A DNA stretch of 64,000 nt from Rhyacophila brunnea (GCA_022495005.1 JAGYXB010000976.1:400543-464542), one strand, 5' to 3'. Shown: positions 46,644 through 58,599, counted from the stretch's first letter. The notes: generated by a model not told the origin, from the sequence alone. Translations and numbers: made by a program.

Positions 46644-47236
46644 TTTCTTCTTATCCTTCTTCCACCCTGTCACGTCCCAAAATCGGGACATAGGGCAAGC
46701 ACAAGTTGGCGCCACTTTACTCGGTCCATCGCCAACTCCTGCGCCTCCCGCCATGTCAGACCTGCAGCACGTAGGTCGCTTTTGTAGCACCGCTGCAGGG
46801 TGAGGGAGGGCCGGCCATGGCGATGGAACCATTGAGGCTGTGCCACAAGGGTACGAAGTGCCGCACTCTTTGGCGGCATCCGGAATACGTGTCCCAGCCA
46901 CGTAATAACTTCAAGTCTCTTCGTGATAACTTCAATCACCGAAAGCTGTTGTGTCTGCTCACGAACTCGGGTATTTGTAACGCAGTCGTACCAATGTACC
47001 CCTAAGATTCGGCGGAGACATCGATTCTCAAAGCTCAAAAGCCGATACTCTTGAAGCTTAGTAAAATGCCATGTCTCACAGCCATACATGAGCACAGGTA
47101 GCACGCACGCGTTAAACAAACGACATTTGGTCGTCCATGAGACTCCAAGTTGGTTGAACGCAGAGCCCGCCACACCCATGCGGATTCCAAGCTCACTAGA
47201 AATACCACCATCATCGGCAACCGTGGCACCCAACAT
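46644..47236 (-). pseudogene. Non-LTR retrotransposon RT C-terminus, 188 codons open
   Basis: Best preserved LINE fragment in the window, with one unbroken frame (46670-47236). In order: 'SELGIRMGVAGSAFNQLGVS' (end of the palm/thumb), 'CRLFNACVLPVLMYGCETWH', 'LLSFENRCLRRILGVHWYDC', 'RLEVITWLGHVFRMP', 'GRPSLTLQRCYKSDLRAAGL' and 'DRVKWRQLVLALCPDFGT'. It is the region after the catalytic palm of an APE-type LINE. The first codon is ATG only by chance: homologues would continue upstream ('YLG'-like), so this is a 5'-truncated insertion. Related dead copies are at 1567 and 11390. The 3' sequence becomes GAAGAAGGATAAGAAGAAA, an A-rich tail. Confidence 0.8.
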
Positions 47237-47660
47237 ACTTATTTACGTAATAATAAATAAATGGCGAAAAATCTATATAAATAAAACAAAGTCGGGTTAG
47301 TTACACCATTTATAACTCAAAAACGGCTGAACCGATTTTTATGATCTTTGATTTGTTGGATTTGTCTCCGCCCCGAATAGCAAAATAACTAATAAAACAT
47401 TGGATAAATCACGGAAAAAATAAATTATGAAGAAAATTAATTTTCACATACATTTTGTATGGAAAGGCTTTTTTGACTGACATCGATGAATTTGAACGAT
47501 GAAAACCTCGCGCATTCAAAAATAAAAGAAAATCACAAAAAAATTAAATCCGTATACAACGCCATCTCTGATACATGACAGAAACAATAAAGAAGAAACA
47601 AACAAACAAAAGAAAGAATGATAGTCGAAATGTCTAACTGTCAATGGTGTAGTGTGCCCA

Positions 47661-49082
47661 ACATTTCGTGCTTCATGTCAACAGCTCAATTTGCTTTAAA
47701 ACGATACTCATTGGGATATGACAATCGCTGAAGCAATTGTTTCTGCATCTCCAAGTCAGGTACGCACATTATTTGATATCATTATTTCGACATGCTTCCC
47801 ATCGAATACACCTGAACTGTGGAACAAGTAAAAGGATGACATGTCAGAAGACATTTTACATCGAATTTGTGTCAGTTCAGGGAATCCCGATCTCGAGGTG
47901 AATGAGGATATACATAACCAGGCTTTGTTTTTGATCGAATAAATGTGTTACCTCATGTGTGGCAGTTTTTTAGTCAAGTTAGGAATACCAACGCCACATC
48001 GTGGAATGAACGACGCTTTCAATCGAGAATTGGAACGTGATCGTGAATATGATCAAGATGCATTGAACCAATCAGTTCGAACGAATGTACCACTGTTGAA
48101 CCCTCAACAGAAGAAAGTGTACGATACGTTAATGAAGGCAATTGATAATGGAAATGGTGGCTTATTTTTCCTCGACGCGCCCGATGGAACTGGGAAGACA
48201 TTCCACATGTCATTGATCTTGGCTACTGTTCGTGCGAGATCCGAAAATGCTGTAGCAGTTGCTTCTTCTGGGATAGCGGCCACGTTGTTAGAAGGATGCC
48301 GAACGCCTCATTCAACGTTTAAATTGCCGACTGGAAAACCGACATTGAACATTGCGAAATACTCAGCAATGGCCAAAGTTTTGTTAGCAAGTAAAATCAT
48401 CACCTGGGATGAATGCACAATGGCGCACAAACGCGCATTGAAAGCACTCAATCGAACTATGAAAGATCTGCGCAATGACTCAAGAAGTTTTGGAGGCGCA
48501 ATGATTCTACCATCTGGCGATTTTCGCCAAACACTACCAGTCATTCCAAGATCGACCGCTGCTGATGAAATAAATGCTTGCCTCAAATCATCGACTCTGT
48601 GGTGCTATGTGAAGACACTTCAGCTGACGACAAACATGCGAGTTGCATTGCTAAACGATCCATCTGCCGAAGATTTCTCCAAACAATTGCTGACTATCAG
48701 TAATGGCCGTGTTCCTGTCGATGAATCGAGCGGATTGATTTCGTTTCTGCTGAATTTTTCTAAATTTAACTAAGGACGAACTCGTCAACAAAGTGTTACC
48801 AAACATCATTGCTAATCACAAACATGACAATTCGTTGAATGAACGAGCATTCTTGCGGTAAAGAACAAAGATGTGGATCACTTTAACTTCACAATTCAAA
48901 ATCAAATCGTTGGTCCACTGCATTCCTTCAAATCTATCGACTGTGTAACAAACGAAGACGAAGCAACCAACTATCCAACTGAATTTTTAAACTCATTGGA
49001 TCTGCCTGGCTTGCCACCGCACAATTTACGACTGAAGGTTGGCTCGGTAGTCACCATTGAATTGAAATTGAATTACAATATG
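47661..49082 (+). pseudogene. Helitron PIF1-type helicase pseudogene
   Basis: One frame starts near 'TFRASCQQLNLL' and is interrupted by three stops before the longest open part (47943-48773). That part holds Walker A 'LDAPDGTGKTFHMSL' (the usual GGxGTGKT is altered to PDGTGKT), 'SGIAATLLEGCRTPHSTFKL', Walker B 'IITWDECTMAHKRALKALNR', 'GGAMILPSGDFRQTLPVIPR' and 'STLWCYVKTLQLTTNMRV'. After 48773 the frame shifts; 'LTKDELVNKVLPNIIANHKH' and, in another frame, 'LNSLDLPGLPPHNLRLKVGS' continue it. The end is replaced by the SINE at about 49075. It would unwind DNA in rolling-circle transposition but is now dead. Confidence 0.9.
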
Positions 49083-49165
49083 TAAACTTACCAGACCCAG
49101 GATTCGAACCTGGGACCCTCGACACTATAGACCGGCGCTTAATCCACGCGGTCATCGTGTGTGTA
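49075..49165 (-). repeat. tRNA-derived SINE head (family S1) inserted in Helitron
   Basis: The minus strand reads 'cgatgaccgcgtggattaag' and 'ggttcgaatcctgggtctgg'. Only the head and the first bases of the body survive. It replaces the expected C-terminal helicase sequence. Confidence 0.7.
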
Positions 49166-49344
49166 CAGTTCAATATAATTAAAATACTTTTCATTTTGAT
49201 TTGATTTTTGCACATTTATTGAACTTATTCATTTTGAGTATTCATTTTAACTTAATAAAAAAACTGAATTTAATTCAGCTAATAAGTTAACACAAGATTA
49301 TTGATTCTGAGGCGGTATGAAGTTTGCCGGGTCAGCTAGTTCTA

Positions 49345-49830
49345 GATTAAAAATAAAGTACGCCGGTGTATTGTTATAAAATATGTTCGAAATTCGAAAT
49401 ATGTAATAAAATAAATTTAATGATATTGCAATATTTTTTTTACAGATCGATATAGGTATATTAAAAAATATAAAAATGTTTTAAAAAATACTTTTAACAG
49501 CGGCTATCGACTCTCCAAGCTACATATTTGGCCAATTGTCATTTCTTCGGCTTAGCGATCTCTCACATTACGGACTCTTGTTTCCCTCTTTACCCAATGC
49601 TATGTTTTGTGGGTTTTCTTCATATCATATTATCTATTATATGTATGTTATACCTACTCGTATTTATAATATATTATTATATTATGTGTGTTTGAACTAT
49701 TTGAAGCCATAAGCAGGGCAAATGTTGAAACTGATATTAGCAATGCCTTAGCATATAATATCTTGACTTAATTTAATGACTTAGACATCCACAGTATAGA
49801 TGAGCGATATCAATGTCAAGGTATCTATCT
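49345..49830. other. Gene-free stretch
   Basis: AT-rich with nothing recognised. Confidence 0.35.
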
Positions 49831-49832
49831 CA

Positions 49833-50421
49833 CAGTGGCGAAGGGTAGATGTAGGCTGTTAAGATCCGCCATAAATAGTGCATACTAAACTTTTTCAGTC
49901 GTATTTGTTTTTATTGAAATAAGACTACACAGTAGACGTGGTGTTGGTTAGTTTTTAAAATTCAATAAAATTTAACTCTGCGAAACCAAGCCATAGTGGA
50001 TAAAAGTTAAAAAAATACTCGTCTATGTATAAAATATCTAAAATTATGCAATAAATCATACATAACTTTGAATATTTTATATAGATAGAATAATATTGTT
50101 TTTCTATTTATTTTAGGTTAGGCAGGGCATAATGAATTTAAAAAAATGAACGAACAATAATATGTGTAATATGTATCCTTAATCGAACGAAAACAAATAA
50201 GTATGAATGAAAAAATATACACAACTTTGTCGTGTCGCCCAAAACAAACCAAAATTATTATGGTTTGGTTTAGATAGGGTTTAATTGATTTTTAAAAACT
50301 TACCAATACCACTTGTAAATTGTAGTCTTAGTTCAATATAAACAAATACGTATGACTAACAAAGTTTAATGTGCACTATTTATGGCATATCTTAACAGCC
50401 TACCTCCACCCTTCGCTGCTG
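49833..50421 (+). mobile_element. hAT-type MITE (family C), copy 4
   Basis: Left 'cagtggcgaagggtagatgt' + 'aggctgttaagatccgc'; right 'atcttaacagcctacctcca' + 'cccttcgctgctg'. Subterminal arms match the other family C copies. Flanks share 'atctat' close to each end, consistent with a worn 8 bp duplication. There is no insertion inside, so this is the best single copy for a consensus. Confidence 0.8.
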
Positions 50422-50571
50422 CATCTATTTCGGTGGAGAAATGCATAATATTCAGCCAAAATTCGGCCGTCATTTATACGTCAGTTACGGCCTCTGTGCT
50501 TAGTACGGCAGTATATTATAGAGTGTGGAGTTTTAAATAATCACACTTAATTAATATAAAGTGCCTATTTC

Positions 50572-50910
50572 TTTTATTCAACAAATAATTCACAAGATTT
50601 AAGAATGTACCATTCTAATTATTGAACATACATAATTCTGAAAACTCTCGTGAGAAAATATAGTCAATAGAAAAAATCTTTTTCGATAAAAGTAATACAT
50701 CAATTTAGAGAGCGCTCATGAGCAGGTATTTTTAAGGCCAATAGTTAAAATGTGTCGCAATTAAGCATGGCAGTCGTAGTATAGTGGTAATGCACAGAGC
50801 GCGAAACCCAAGAAACATAGGTTCGATCCTGCCGGGTGTCTTACTTTTTTCGAAAATTTTTTTTCTATTGGCTATAAATTTTCTCATGAGTGTTTTCAGA
50901 ATTTTGTATG
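50572..50910 (+). mobile_element. Family A foldback with tRNA-like head
   Basis: Left reverse tail 'attcaacaaataattcacaa', 'gaaaactctcgtgagaaaat', 'caatagaaaaaatctttttc'; then the 5' domain ('agagcgctcatgagcaggta') and a tRNA-like head ('gtagtatagtggtaatg' A-box, 'ataggttcgatcctgcc' B-box); then a plus-strand tail with 'ttttctattggctataaat' and 'ttctcatgagtgttttcaga'. Arms of about 65 bp pair, including compensating differences ('ctcgtgag' against 'ctcatgag'). Compare 36357-36865. Confidence 0.75.
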
Positions 50911-50999
50911 CCTTTATCTTTGAATATCTAATTTATTTATAATTACTATAAATTATCGTTTACTTCTTTGGCTATATTATTATCTGCTTCTTAGTTGGA

Positions 51000-51245
51000 G
51001 CATATAGACACCGCACAGCGCCTCTAAGAATCCATATCGTTAGCCAGTCTTCTTGTGATATTCTAGGTCATATTATCGGCATCTCTTAGCCTCGCCGTAT
51101 ACACTATATTTACGCTCTTTACACGTATTTAGTGACCTTCCACGACGCCGGAGTCCAGTTGGCTTCAAGAACAGGCAAGCCAGGTTGAGGTTGTACTGAC
51201 ATCCGCAGCACGTGGGCCGAGCCAGGACTAACGTCGCCTCTTCAC
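51000..51245 (-). pseudogene. LINE RT C-terminal remnant (family R)
   Basis: The minus strand reads 'cacgtgctgcggatgtcagt', 'aacctcaacctggcttgcct', 'gttcttgaagccaactggac', then 'acgtgtaaagagcgtaaata'. The order is the same as in 32095-32275 and 63530-63720. Many frame breaks are present. Confidence 0.6.
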
Positions 51246-51326
51246 TCTCGTCGTAATGATGTATATCTTACATACTATTAATATAATAAATAATAATAAA
51301 TAATAATAATTATAGTCATATTGTGT

Positions 51327-51761
51327 AATATGAATACGTGTATTAATTAAGGCGCTAAGTACCAAAAAAATAAAAACTGACATTTTTATAGAAAAATGTT
51401 CTACATACCAACGTCAATAACTTCAAATATAGTCTAAGTGCCTCAAGCAAGTCAAAAAAATACAGCAAAATAATTAAACATGTCGACATTGTAAGTCCGT
51501 TGGCGTGTTTTATTTATAATGGTGTAAGTAGCACTGCAGTGGTCAACGGCATTCAATATAAAATAGCTGACGATGGTGTGTTGACACTTGCGAGTTCTTA
51601 ATACCTAAAATTATAGAAGCTGCTGTGATTGCTTCGCACTGTAAAACTACATTTTTCAAAAGGACTTCATGAAATTTTACTGCAATGACTCGGTATTTTG
51701 TATCTACAGGCAATACTACCTTTTGGTACTTAGAGCCTTATTTAAAACACGTATTCATATG
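51327..51761 (+). mobile_element. 434 bp MITE (family G), copy 2
   Basis: Ends 'atatgaatacgtgtattaat' + 'taaggcgctaagtaccaaaa' and 'ttttggtacttagagcctta' + 'tttaaaacacgtattcatat'. Very few differences from 10547-10981; a 5 bp deletion lies near 51664 relative to 'ggtctgcttt'. The internal frame (about 51388-51601) stays open but is preceded by TAG where copy 1 has TTG. Recent activity is implied by the similarity. Confidence 0.85.
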
Positions 51762-51769
51762 TAGATAGA

Positions 51770-53395
51770 AAATATTAATTATGTACGAAAATAGAAGAAT
51801 GTTACTTTGTAATATTATGATTTTCATGCATAAATAATATTGAGTGTAACATATTAGCTATAAAATTTAGACTTACACATTGTCTTTTATGATTTCTACG
51901 TCGGCCTCTCATTGTCTTTCCGGATTAGTATAATCTATCCGTTTGACTAGAACTGACTAGTTACATTATGTAGATATTAATTAGAAAGTTATAACAACTA
52001 TAAGAGCATAAAACATCAAAACACACTCATACCGTATGGGCTTAAGATAAACAATACGCGCTTATAAAGTACCTACATGTAGAGTGTGGACCCCTAGTAT
52101 GTATAAGTAGACAAGGCAGGCATTCATAACCTTTTGGTACTCATTATTCACGTAGATACATACTCAATGAAGGAGAGTCATATATTGTATTATTAAAATA
52201 TAGTTAATTACTTAATAAATTTACTTCATGGTGAATGAATCGTGGAATAATTCATACAAGTAAGTAAAGTGTGTTTGTTTGTACCTTTTAATAAAGATTA
52301 CGATACGATGATGGATATACCACAGATTACGATAAATTTCGTACGTTTTGGAATTGATTTTATGTTGCTGTTCTTTTGTTTGATTTTTGCTGCAGTCAGA
52401 ATTATTTTTATTTTTACATAACATATTGCTAGACACAGTTATTTTTATATTGAAAATTATAATTGTTTTGTTAAGTGAAATAAATTTAAATATGTACATC
52501 GTTCAATGAAGTGACCTCGTGTGATGCCGGGTACTTCAACTACTTCGTTTTATATAATGATATATTTAAAAAAAAAAATAAGACTGAAATGCGCACGACC
52601 CTTCTGCGCAGTTTCCGGGTTTAAAAACATTATTTTAAAGTCGATGACAGTTGAACAAAAATATTGAATATAGCACTGCTGTCATTTGCATTACGTTCTC
52701 GAAAATACTTGGATATTGATTAAATTATACGTGCATATTATAATATATTGTGATGGTTCCTTATAATAATGGTGAAGATTTTATGGTTATGGTAGTGATA
52801 GTTAGGGAAATTACACTTATACGACATATGCAAACATTTTCAATGGTAGTGGTAAAAAAAAAAATGAGATTATGTACAACGTTATAGATGGACTTTCGAT
52901 AAGTAATCTTTATTTTGTTACTTTTATGGTTCTAGTTGTTACATATTTTTTTCATACATCCTTGTATATTGTGTTTTTTTTTTACAACGATTTCATAATA
53001 ATATGACTAAAGAATCATATTATTTAAATTACGATTATTATTTTTTTTAATTTTATTAGTGACACGACGCGAAATACTTTCACTTCTAGTTGGATCTAGT
53101 GTACTTAGTTCAATGGCTGCATAACTTCTTTGGATTCTCATGAAACTTCTCTATCTTAAATTCTTATTCGAAAGACCCTCATCATTGATTTAACTGATGA
53201 TGCTAAGTGATGCCCAATTTCTACCCCCTTTTTTTGTCCTGACGGTTTTCATATAGTCCAAATGTTTTAAATTCTACTATTTTTTATTAAACATAATTAT
53301 TGATTATTTAAAAAAAAATCATTGGTATATTTTAATAAAGACTATGGTTGGGCAAAATTAATTGTGGTCGCATTCATCCTTAGTCCCCCCTAATC
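51770..53395. other. AT-rich gene-free stretch
   Basis: Nothing recognised. The frame at 52221 (minus) is low-complexity. Confidence 0.35.
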
Positions 53396-53399
53396 AAAT

Positions 53400-54080
53400 T
53401 CCCTTATTTATTATTGTCACAGGACCTGACAATGAGCAATTACGGGTCATAAGAATACCGTAATTGCGAACAATATTCAGTTACTCCAAAACCGCCGTCG
53501 CGCGTGGGTCAGCTCAAGAATACCACTGGTGCGTGTTGCCGCACAACGTTATTACACAGACCGATTCAGAAGCAGTTCGTGGACCCCGGCCTGATATAGT
53601 GTGATAGTCGTTCAAGCGATATTTCTGAATACCTGCCAAGCCGTGATACCGGGTCTCATCATTCATATATATCACCAAACATCACCATTCATCAAATTCA
53701 TAGTATATCATCCACAGGTCAAGTGCCATGCACCGGGTAACCCAACCAAACAATAACCGCACGAGTGATAGTACAACCAGGCTACGGAGCCATCATCAAC
53801 ATCATAAAAGGTCAATACACACTCCTCCACCCGCCGTGTCTGTACAGTCGTGGATTATGCACGGCCGCCTTCCACAGCGCTGGATTGCGACATAATGAAT
53901 ATTTAATTGCTCATATTTCGTCCCGAACGGAGCCGCTCGGGACCGATTATTTGCAACCATGGACCTCGGTGCTTAAGACTGACTCTAGAAAGAAAGTATG
54001 AAAGTGTACCGCGTACTGCTGCTCAAGATTTTAGTCTGATTCTACGGAGGATTCGGGATTATCCCGCTTCCCATACGACG
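53400..54080. other. GC-richer block of unknown nature
   Basis: About 680 bp with clearly higher GC than its surroundings. It includes 'caaaaccgccgtcgcgcgtg', 'gtggaccccggcctgatata' and 'cgtcccgaacggagccgctc'. A 78-codon frame at 53765-54001 starts 'MIVQPGYGAIINIIKGQYTL' but matches nothing I know. It could be the remains of an LTR, a gene fragment or a regulatory region. 'cataaaaggtca' occurs twice (about 53803 and 54121). Confidence 0.3.
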
Positions 54081-54089
54081 CTATAAATT

Positions 54090-54660
54090 TTTCAAATGTC
54101 GCAAAATTGTCCTCTGTTATCATAAAAGGTCAGTGTCAGGCATCCTATTAAATGCCCCCCCCCCTAGATCCACAGTCCACATCATCACCTTAAAATCATA
54201 TAGTCCACTGCTAACAGCGCCACCAGACTATAAAAAATATTATGCAGACATAGAAAAATCTTAATTTCAATTGTGACGTTGGTATAACAATATAAAAAAA
54301 TATGACAACATATTATTATTTCATTGAAAATTACTTATTAATGAAAAATCATCAATGGGTACTATAGGGTCCGGAGACGCAATGTGAGAGACCACTGATG
54401 CATAGTGTAGACTCATAGTAGGCGTGTATTTGGAGGCAGCCGGAATTTTGATAGATATCGAACCCAAAACTTGAACGTGATTCAACGGCAGTCCACAAAT
54501 CTGCTTTCATCACCGTTACGACAACTATGCTTCGGGTGGTGGCGGGCGAGTGTGGAAAGGGAGTGCAAATAATTCGTCCCCAAATGGTTTGACCATAGAA
54601 ATTCGTTTGACCGTTAATGCAAATAATAAATATGATATTTGAAATAAGTTAAGATAATAA
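54090..54660. other. Gene-free stretch
   Basis: Mixed composition; no gene or shared repeat recognised. Confidence 0.35.
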
Positions 54661-54669
54661 TTATAAAAT

Positions 54670-55075
54670 ATTTTTTTTTTTTATGTACAACGTTTTTAAA
54701 TTTTCTGTTGAATCATATAAATTTGACTTAACTAGCTTAAACGATCAAAAAAATTGTACTTGATAGAAATAATACTGAAATGTCATTTCGAAATGTCATA
54801 TTGATTTCCATAGTAACGCACGTATATATTAATAATTTAGTTGCTAGGACCCCCTTAGCAACCAATAATAGTGTTTTTTTCCCGAAATAACTTTCCATAC
54901 AAAACAGAATTAACTGAAAAAAATATTTCAATTCTACTTATATATGGCTAAAAGTATTAAAATAATGCATGAGTATCGTGTTTTGATATATTCTAAAAGT
55001 TTAAAATTTATAGCTAGTCGGGAAGTTAATTAAAAATCGATTGCAAGATTTGTACTGGATAAACAACAAAACAAG
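54670..55075 (-). repeat. Family B repeat, copy 6
   Basis: Minus-strand copy covering nearly the full family: 'acaacgtttttaaattttct' to 'gatttgtactggataaacaa'. It carries a 64-codon frame (54737-54931) similar to those in copies 2 and 3. Confidence 0.75.
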
Positions 55076-55079
55076 TATG

Positions 55080-56040
55080 GCATTTTTTTATAGAATAAAG
55101 CCATATTTTGTTATGTAGGTTGTTCGCGGTGAAAGCATTTTTTGCAAAATAATGATTTTGATAACACAATATTATAAACTTAAATGTTTTTCTTGTTACA
55201 CAATACAAAATAATATTGTATCTAGTACAGGGGTATAGAGTTGGCGATTGGTGGTTTTTTATGTACGCGTGCCAAATTTTCCCAAATATTATTTTTCACT
55301 GTCTGACGTTCTGAGCAGTTTTTTATAAGGAAAAAATAGTTTTAAAAATCATATTAAAAATGATAATGTTCCAGATACCACTCATAGAATGCACACGTAT
55401 AGATTTATCACTTCTTTCAATTACGCCATACATTTCGGTTCACCAATTTTGAAACTGTCTGCCAGAATTACGACTATTAGATTCACCAAGTTTTGTTTCT
55501 TATTTGATGCAATCATTTTTTGTGGTTAGAAATGAAATTATTTGTTAATAATTAATTAGGTTCTTCTTGCACAAATTGACACGAGAATTACTCCGATCAG
55601 ATGAGGCATTCTCTCGTTATAGTGGTCTCAAGCATTGTAAATCAATCAAAATTATAGGTTCACGGCGCGGCATCCTCCGCCGACTGATGAAGTTAGTGTG
55701 ATAGTATTATATGTCTAAAGTCTAAGGACCGACCGATGGAATTATATATTTACATTAAACGTTATGCTTATTCTTGAAGAGTATTTGCCTCCTATTTTTT
55801 ATACAATGCGATCTGTCACTTATTATTATTATATTTTTATTATGATTATTATATTATTATTTTTCTGTTCAAACGAGTGCCATGCAAAATTATCTCGCGT
55901 GCCACCACTAGCACGCTTGCCATAGGTTCACCACCCTTGTACTAGAGTTTACAGTTGGTTCAAAATTTCGAACAATATTTGTATTAGCCATATAGTTATA
56001 TTATAATTGCTAACTTTCAATTTTAAAAGTTTGCAACAAT
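55080..56040. other. AT-rich gene-free stretch
   Basis: A GC-richer part at 55570-55700 has no recognisable content. Confidence 0.35.
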
Positions 56041-56044
56041 ACTC

Positions 56045-56220
56045 TTTTATAGTAATAATCATCACCATTTATGGCACTACAATCCTTAGCGGGTCATGGT
56101 CTCCTTCAAGAACACTCTTCATCCTGGACGATCCAATTGCTTTGAACAAGCTTTCTTAAATCTCCTGTGGCGCGGTCCAACCATATCAATTTTGGACGTC
56201 CAGGTCTCCTCTTTACCTCA
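56045..56220 (-). repeat. Probable insect LINE/SINE 3' end
   Basis: 'aatcatcaccatttatggca' + 'ctacaatccttagcgggtca', later 'tggcgcggtccaaccatat' and 'tggacgtccaggtctcc'. This resembles the widespread insect repeat type that starts with CATCATCA and contains 'GGCxCTACAACC...' and 'GGxCGxCCxGGTCT'. Family assignment comes from memory of the general pattern only. Confidence 0.35.
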
Positions 56221-56229
56221 AAAAATAAT

Positions 56230-57375
56230 TTAAAAACCATAAATTCTAGCTTACCTACGAATATGTATGTATGTAATATCGTATACCTAGGACCACACCC
56301 TACAAGTAAAAATAATTATTAACGAAGTTGACAAAATTTACACATCAATATATAGGTACTGTTCCCCCACAAGGAAAACTGCAGCTTTTTGACAAAAATC
56401 ACAAATTTAATAAGTAAGTACCTTATACAGATAATGAATTCTCCGCGTAAAATTATGATCCATTTGATACAGTCAAAAGCAGTATAAAATTTATTTCACT
56501 ATAAAAATCGATATATTGTTTTTCATTTTTTTCACGAAAACGGTAGCTATTCTAAACAAGAAGACTTTCATAAGCAAAAACACAGCGTCGATTAAAAATA
56601 TACTGATTTTTCTAAATATTCAATCTAAAAAATCTTAAGAAAAGTTGAAAAAACGTGAAAGTTTCATTATCTTAAAATGTAACTTTGGCAAACAGCTGCC
56701 TTTTTGATTATGGGGGCAGTATAATACACATAATATTGTAAATAATTTATTTTTTTACACTAGTACGTATCTATTTGATTTATTATAGACCCGTTGATGT
56801 TATTTGCAAGAATTTTGTTATGTTTTGCGAAATATTTTATACTAAATTTATGATAAAAACTCATATGTGTCGCTACATTTCAAAATCAGCCAAATCAACC
56901 TTTAGGTATTTTTGACTATTTTGTGAATTGCTGAAGAACTACTACTTTCTAACATTTCTGCATTATCAAAATGTGGAATTTATTCATTTTAAATATTCTA
57001 TACTCGAAATAATATAAACTTGTGACTGTGTATTTGAGAAAACAAAAAGCTGTTTTTCTCCTATCTAGCGACACATATATTTAAAATTATTATTGTACAG
57101 TTTATAATTGTATGAATAATTTTAACTATTACGAGACTCCTTTTAAATCTTCTGACGAATCGAGTACCTAGCTATTAAATCAAATTAAATCACCGCTGTA
57201 CTTTGACAATGACGCATGATCTTATTTAGCGATAATAACGAATACCTATTATTAATCTATAAAATGGATAAATTCTTCTCTTTAAATATTTTGTGATTTT
57301 TGGTTAAGTATCTATATTTAAAATTATGACAAGAAAAAAAAATATTTATCCCGTATCCAAATTGTCGATGAACCA
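56230..57375. other. AT-rich gene-free stretch
   Basis: Nothing recognised. Confidence 0.35.
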
Positions 57376-57379
57376 ATCA

Positions 57380-57660
57380 TTCAAGGGCCCATGGGAAGAA
57401 GCTTTTCAACTAGGACGACGCAGAAAGCAAGGAAGGGAGGCGAAGGGTTAAATTGAGAGTTATGGAGTGACCTTGCTCTTAGCCTATACTGGGCCGTACC
57501 AGAAACACTGTTGTAAATTTGCATACCCTTGTTTATGGGACGGTACAAAGATTATAAGGTGTCCTCGCATTATCAAGAGATCGGTACAACGAGCGGCCGC
57601 GTCAGCCATTAAATGGTTGTCTCACTTGGGACGGCTCAGGATATAAAGTAAAGAAAGTAA
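57380..57660. other. GC-richer block of unknown nature
   Basis: Contains 'aggacgacgcagaaagcaag', 'actgggccgtaccagaaaca', 'tatgggacggtacaaagatt' and 'gagcggccgcgtcagccatt'. There is no continuous frame. It may be an eroded transposon. Confidence 0.25.
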
Positions 57661-57669
57661 GTACCGGAA

Positions 57670-58500
57670 AAATCACGTACCAATTGGTCACAGTATGTGT
57701 TAGGTCATTTTGTTTAGTGTTTTGACATTTTGAGTGAATTGTTTGGGTAAAACAAACTTCTCAAATTAGGCATAGCAGCAGAATAGATATTTATACATTT
57801 TATTCATGGCGTATCATTTTAAGCTATTACCTATACATATAAATAACAATTGAAATACTTATAGTAGAATATTATTTATCTAATCCTAAATTGATTTTTA
57901 CTTAAGTAAGTATTATTTGTTATCATTTATTTTGGTATCTATCAACAGGATAGTTCTATAGAGGAAAGAGAAATATAATATGGTTTGCGGTGATATCGTG
58001 TTAAATAAATAAATCAGTCGAATTGTCAAATTCTGCAATTTTTTTGGTTGAGACCAACAAAGCCAAATAAAGTGAAAGCGTTTCACCAAATTGTATCGTC
58101 TGTCGTCTGTGTTTTAAAATATTTGAACCATGAGAGTCCCATGCTTTTTAAATATGTCTGAGATCAGTCGTCCCTTGACTGATAAAACAGGTGAGTGCCA
58201 CTCAACTAAGTAAATGAGACAGTAAATAAGCATAGAAATTCAAAGAGCTAATGCAACTAATATTTTTGGTACCCTTGAGGTACCTATTTAGAGGATTGGA
58301 GGAGATATTTCATATACTAGACTACTAAAGACATCGCAGATATTTAGAGTTTTATAAATAATATTTTATGTATACTCACAGTAAATTTGTTTATTTTTTT
58401 TAAGTTATATTTCTTTTGGCGCGTTTAGTATTGGGTAAAATTGAGAGCTGCGCGCGCACACCGTTATGAAAGTGCGACATGATGAAGTAAGCCGTGATCG
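57670..58500. other. AT-rich gene-free stretch
   Basis: Nothing recognised. Confidence 0.35.
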
Positions 58501-58511
58501 GGTATACCAAA

Positions 58512-58523
58512 CGCGCATGCGCA
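58512..58523. promoter_or_regulatory. NRF-1/ewg-type palindromic site
   Basis: CGCGCATGCGCA lies in a small GC-rich patch (about 58445-58555) that also holds 'gctgcgcgcgcacacc' and 'caaacgcaaagtactccgca'. It matches the NRF-1/Ewg consensus. No gene start can be placed next to it. Confidence 0.3.
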
Positions 58524-58599
58524 CAAACGCAAAGTACTCCGCATAAGACGTAGTTATTTTTAAAATCCATAGTGAAGCAGTTCATGTATTACATTTTAT

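Larger units (their letters stand above)
47272..49339 (+). mobile_element. Defective Helitron, 2.07 kb
   Basis: The 5' end is TC after A ('a|tctatataaataaaacaaag'), followed by 'ctcaaaaacggctgaaccga', a signature of insect Helitron 5' ends. The 3' end is 'gccgggtcagctag|t' (CTAG before T), preceded by a small hairpin (ggcgg / ttgcc, with G-T pairs). Inside is the PIF1-type helicase remnant; the Rep/HUH nuclease is missing. There are no terminal inverted repeats or target duplications, as expected. A SINE is inserted near 49075. Confidence 0.85.

Noticed and set aside
48019..48586. Minus-strand frames over the helicase
   Set aside because: They are antisense shadows of the Helitron helicase remnant.
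47943..48773. Host PIF1 helicase gene
   Set aside because: It lies inside Helitron ends, has upstream in-frame stops and a downstream frameshift, and the closest motif order is that of Helitron helicases.
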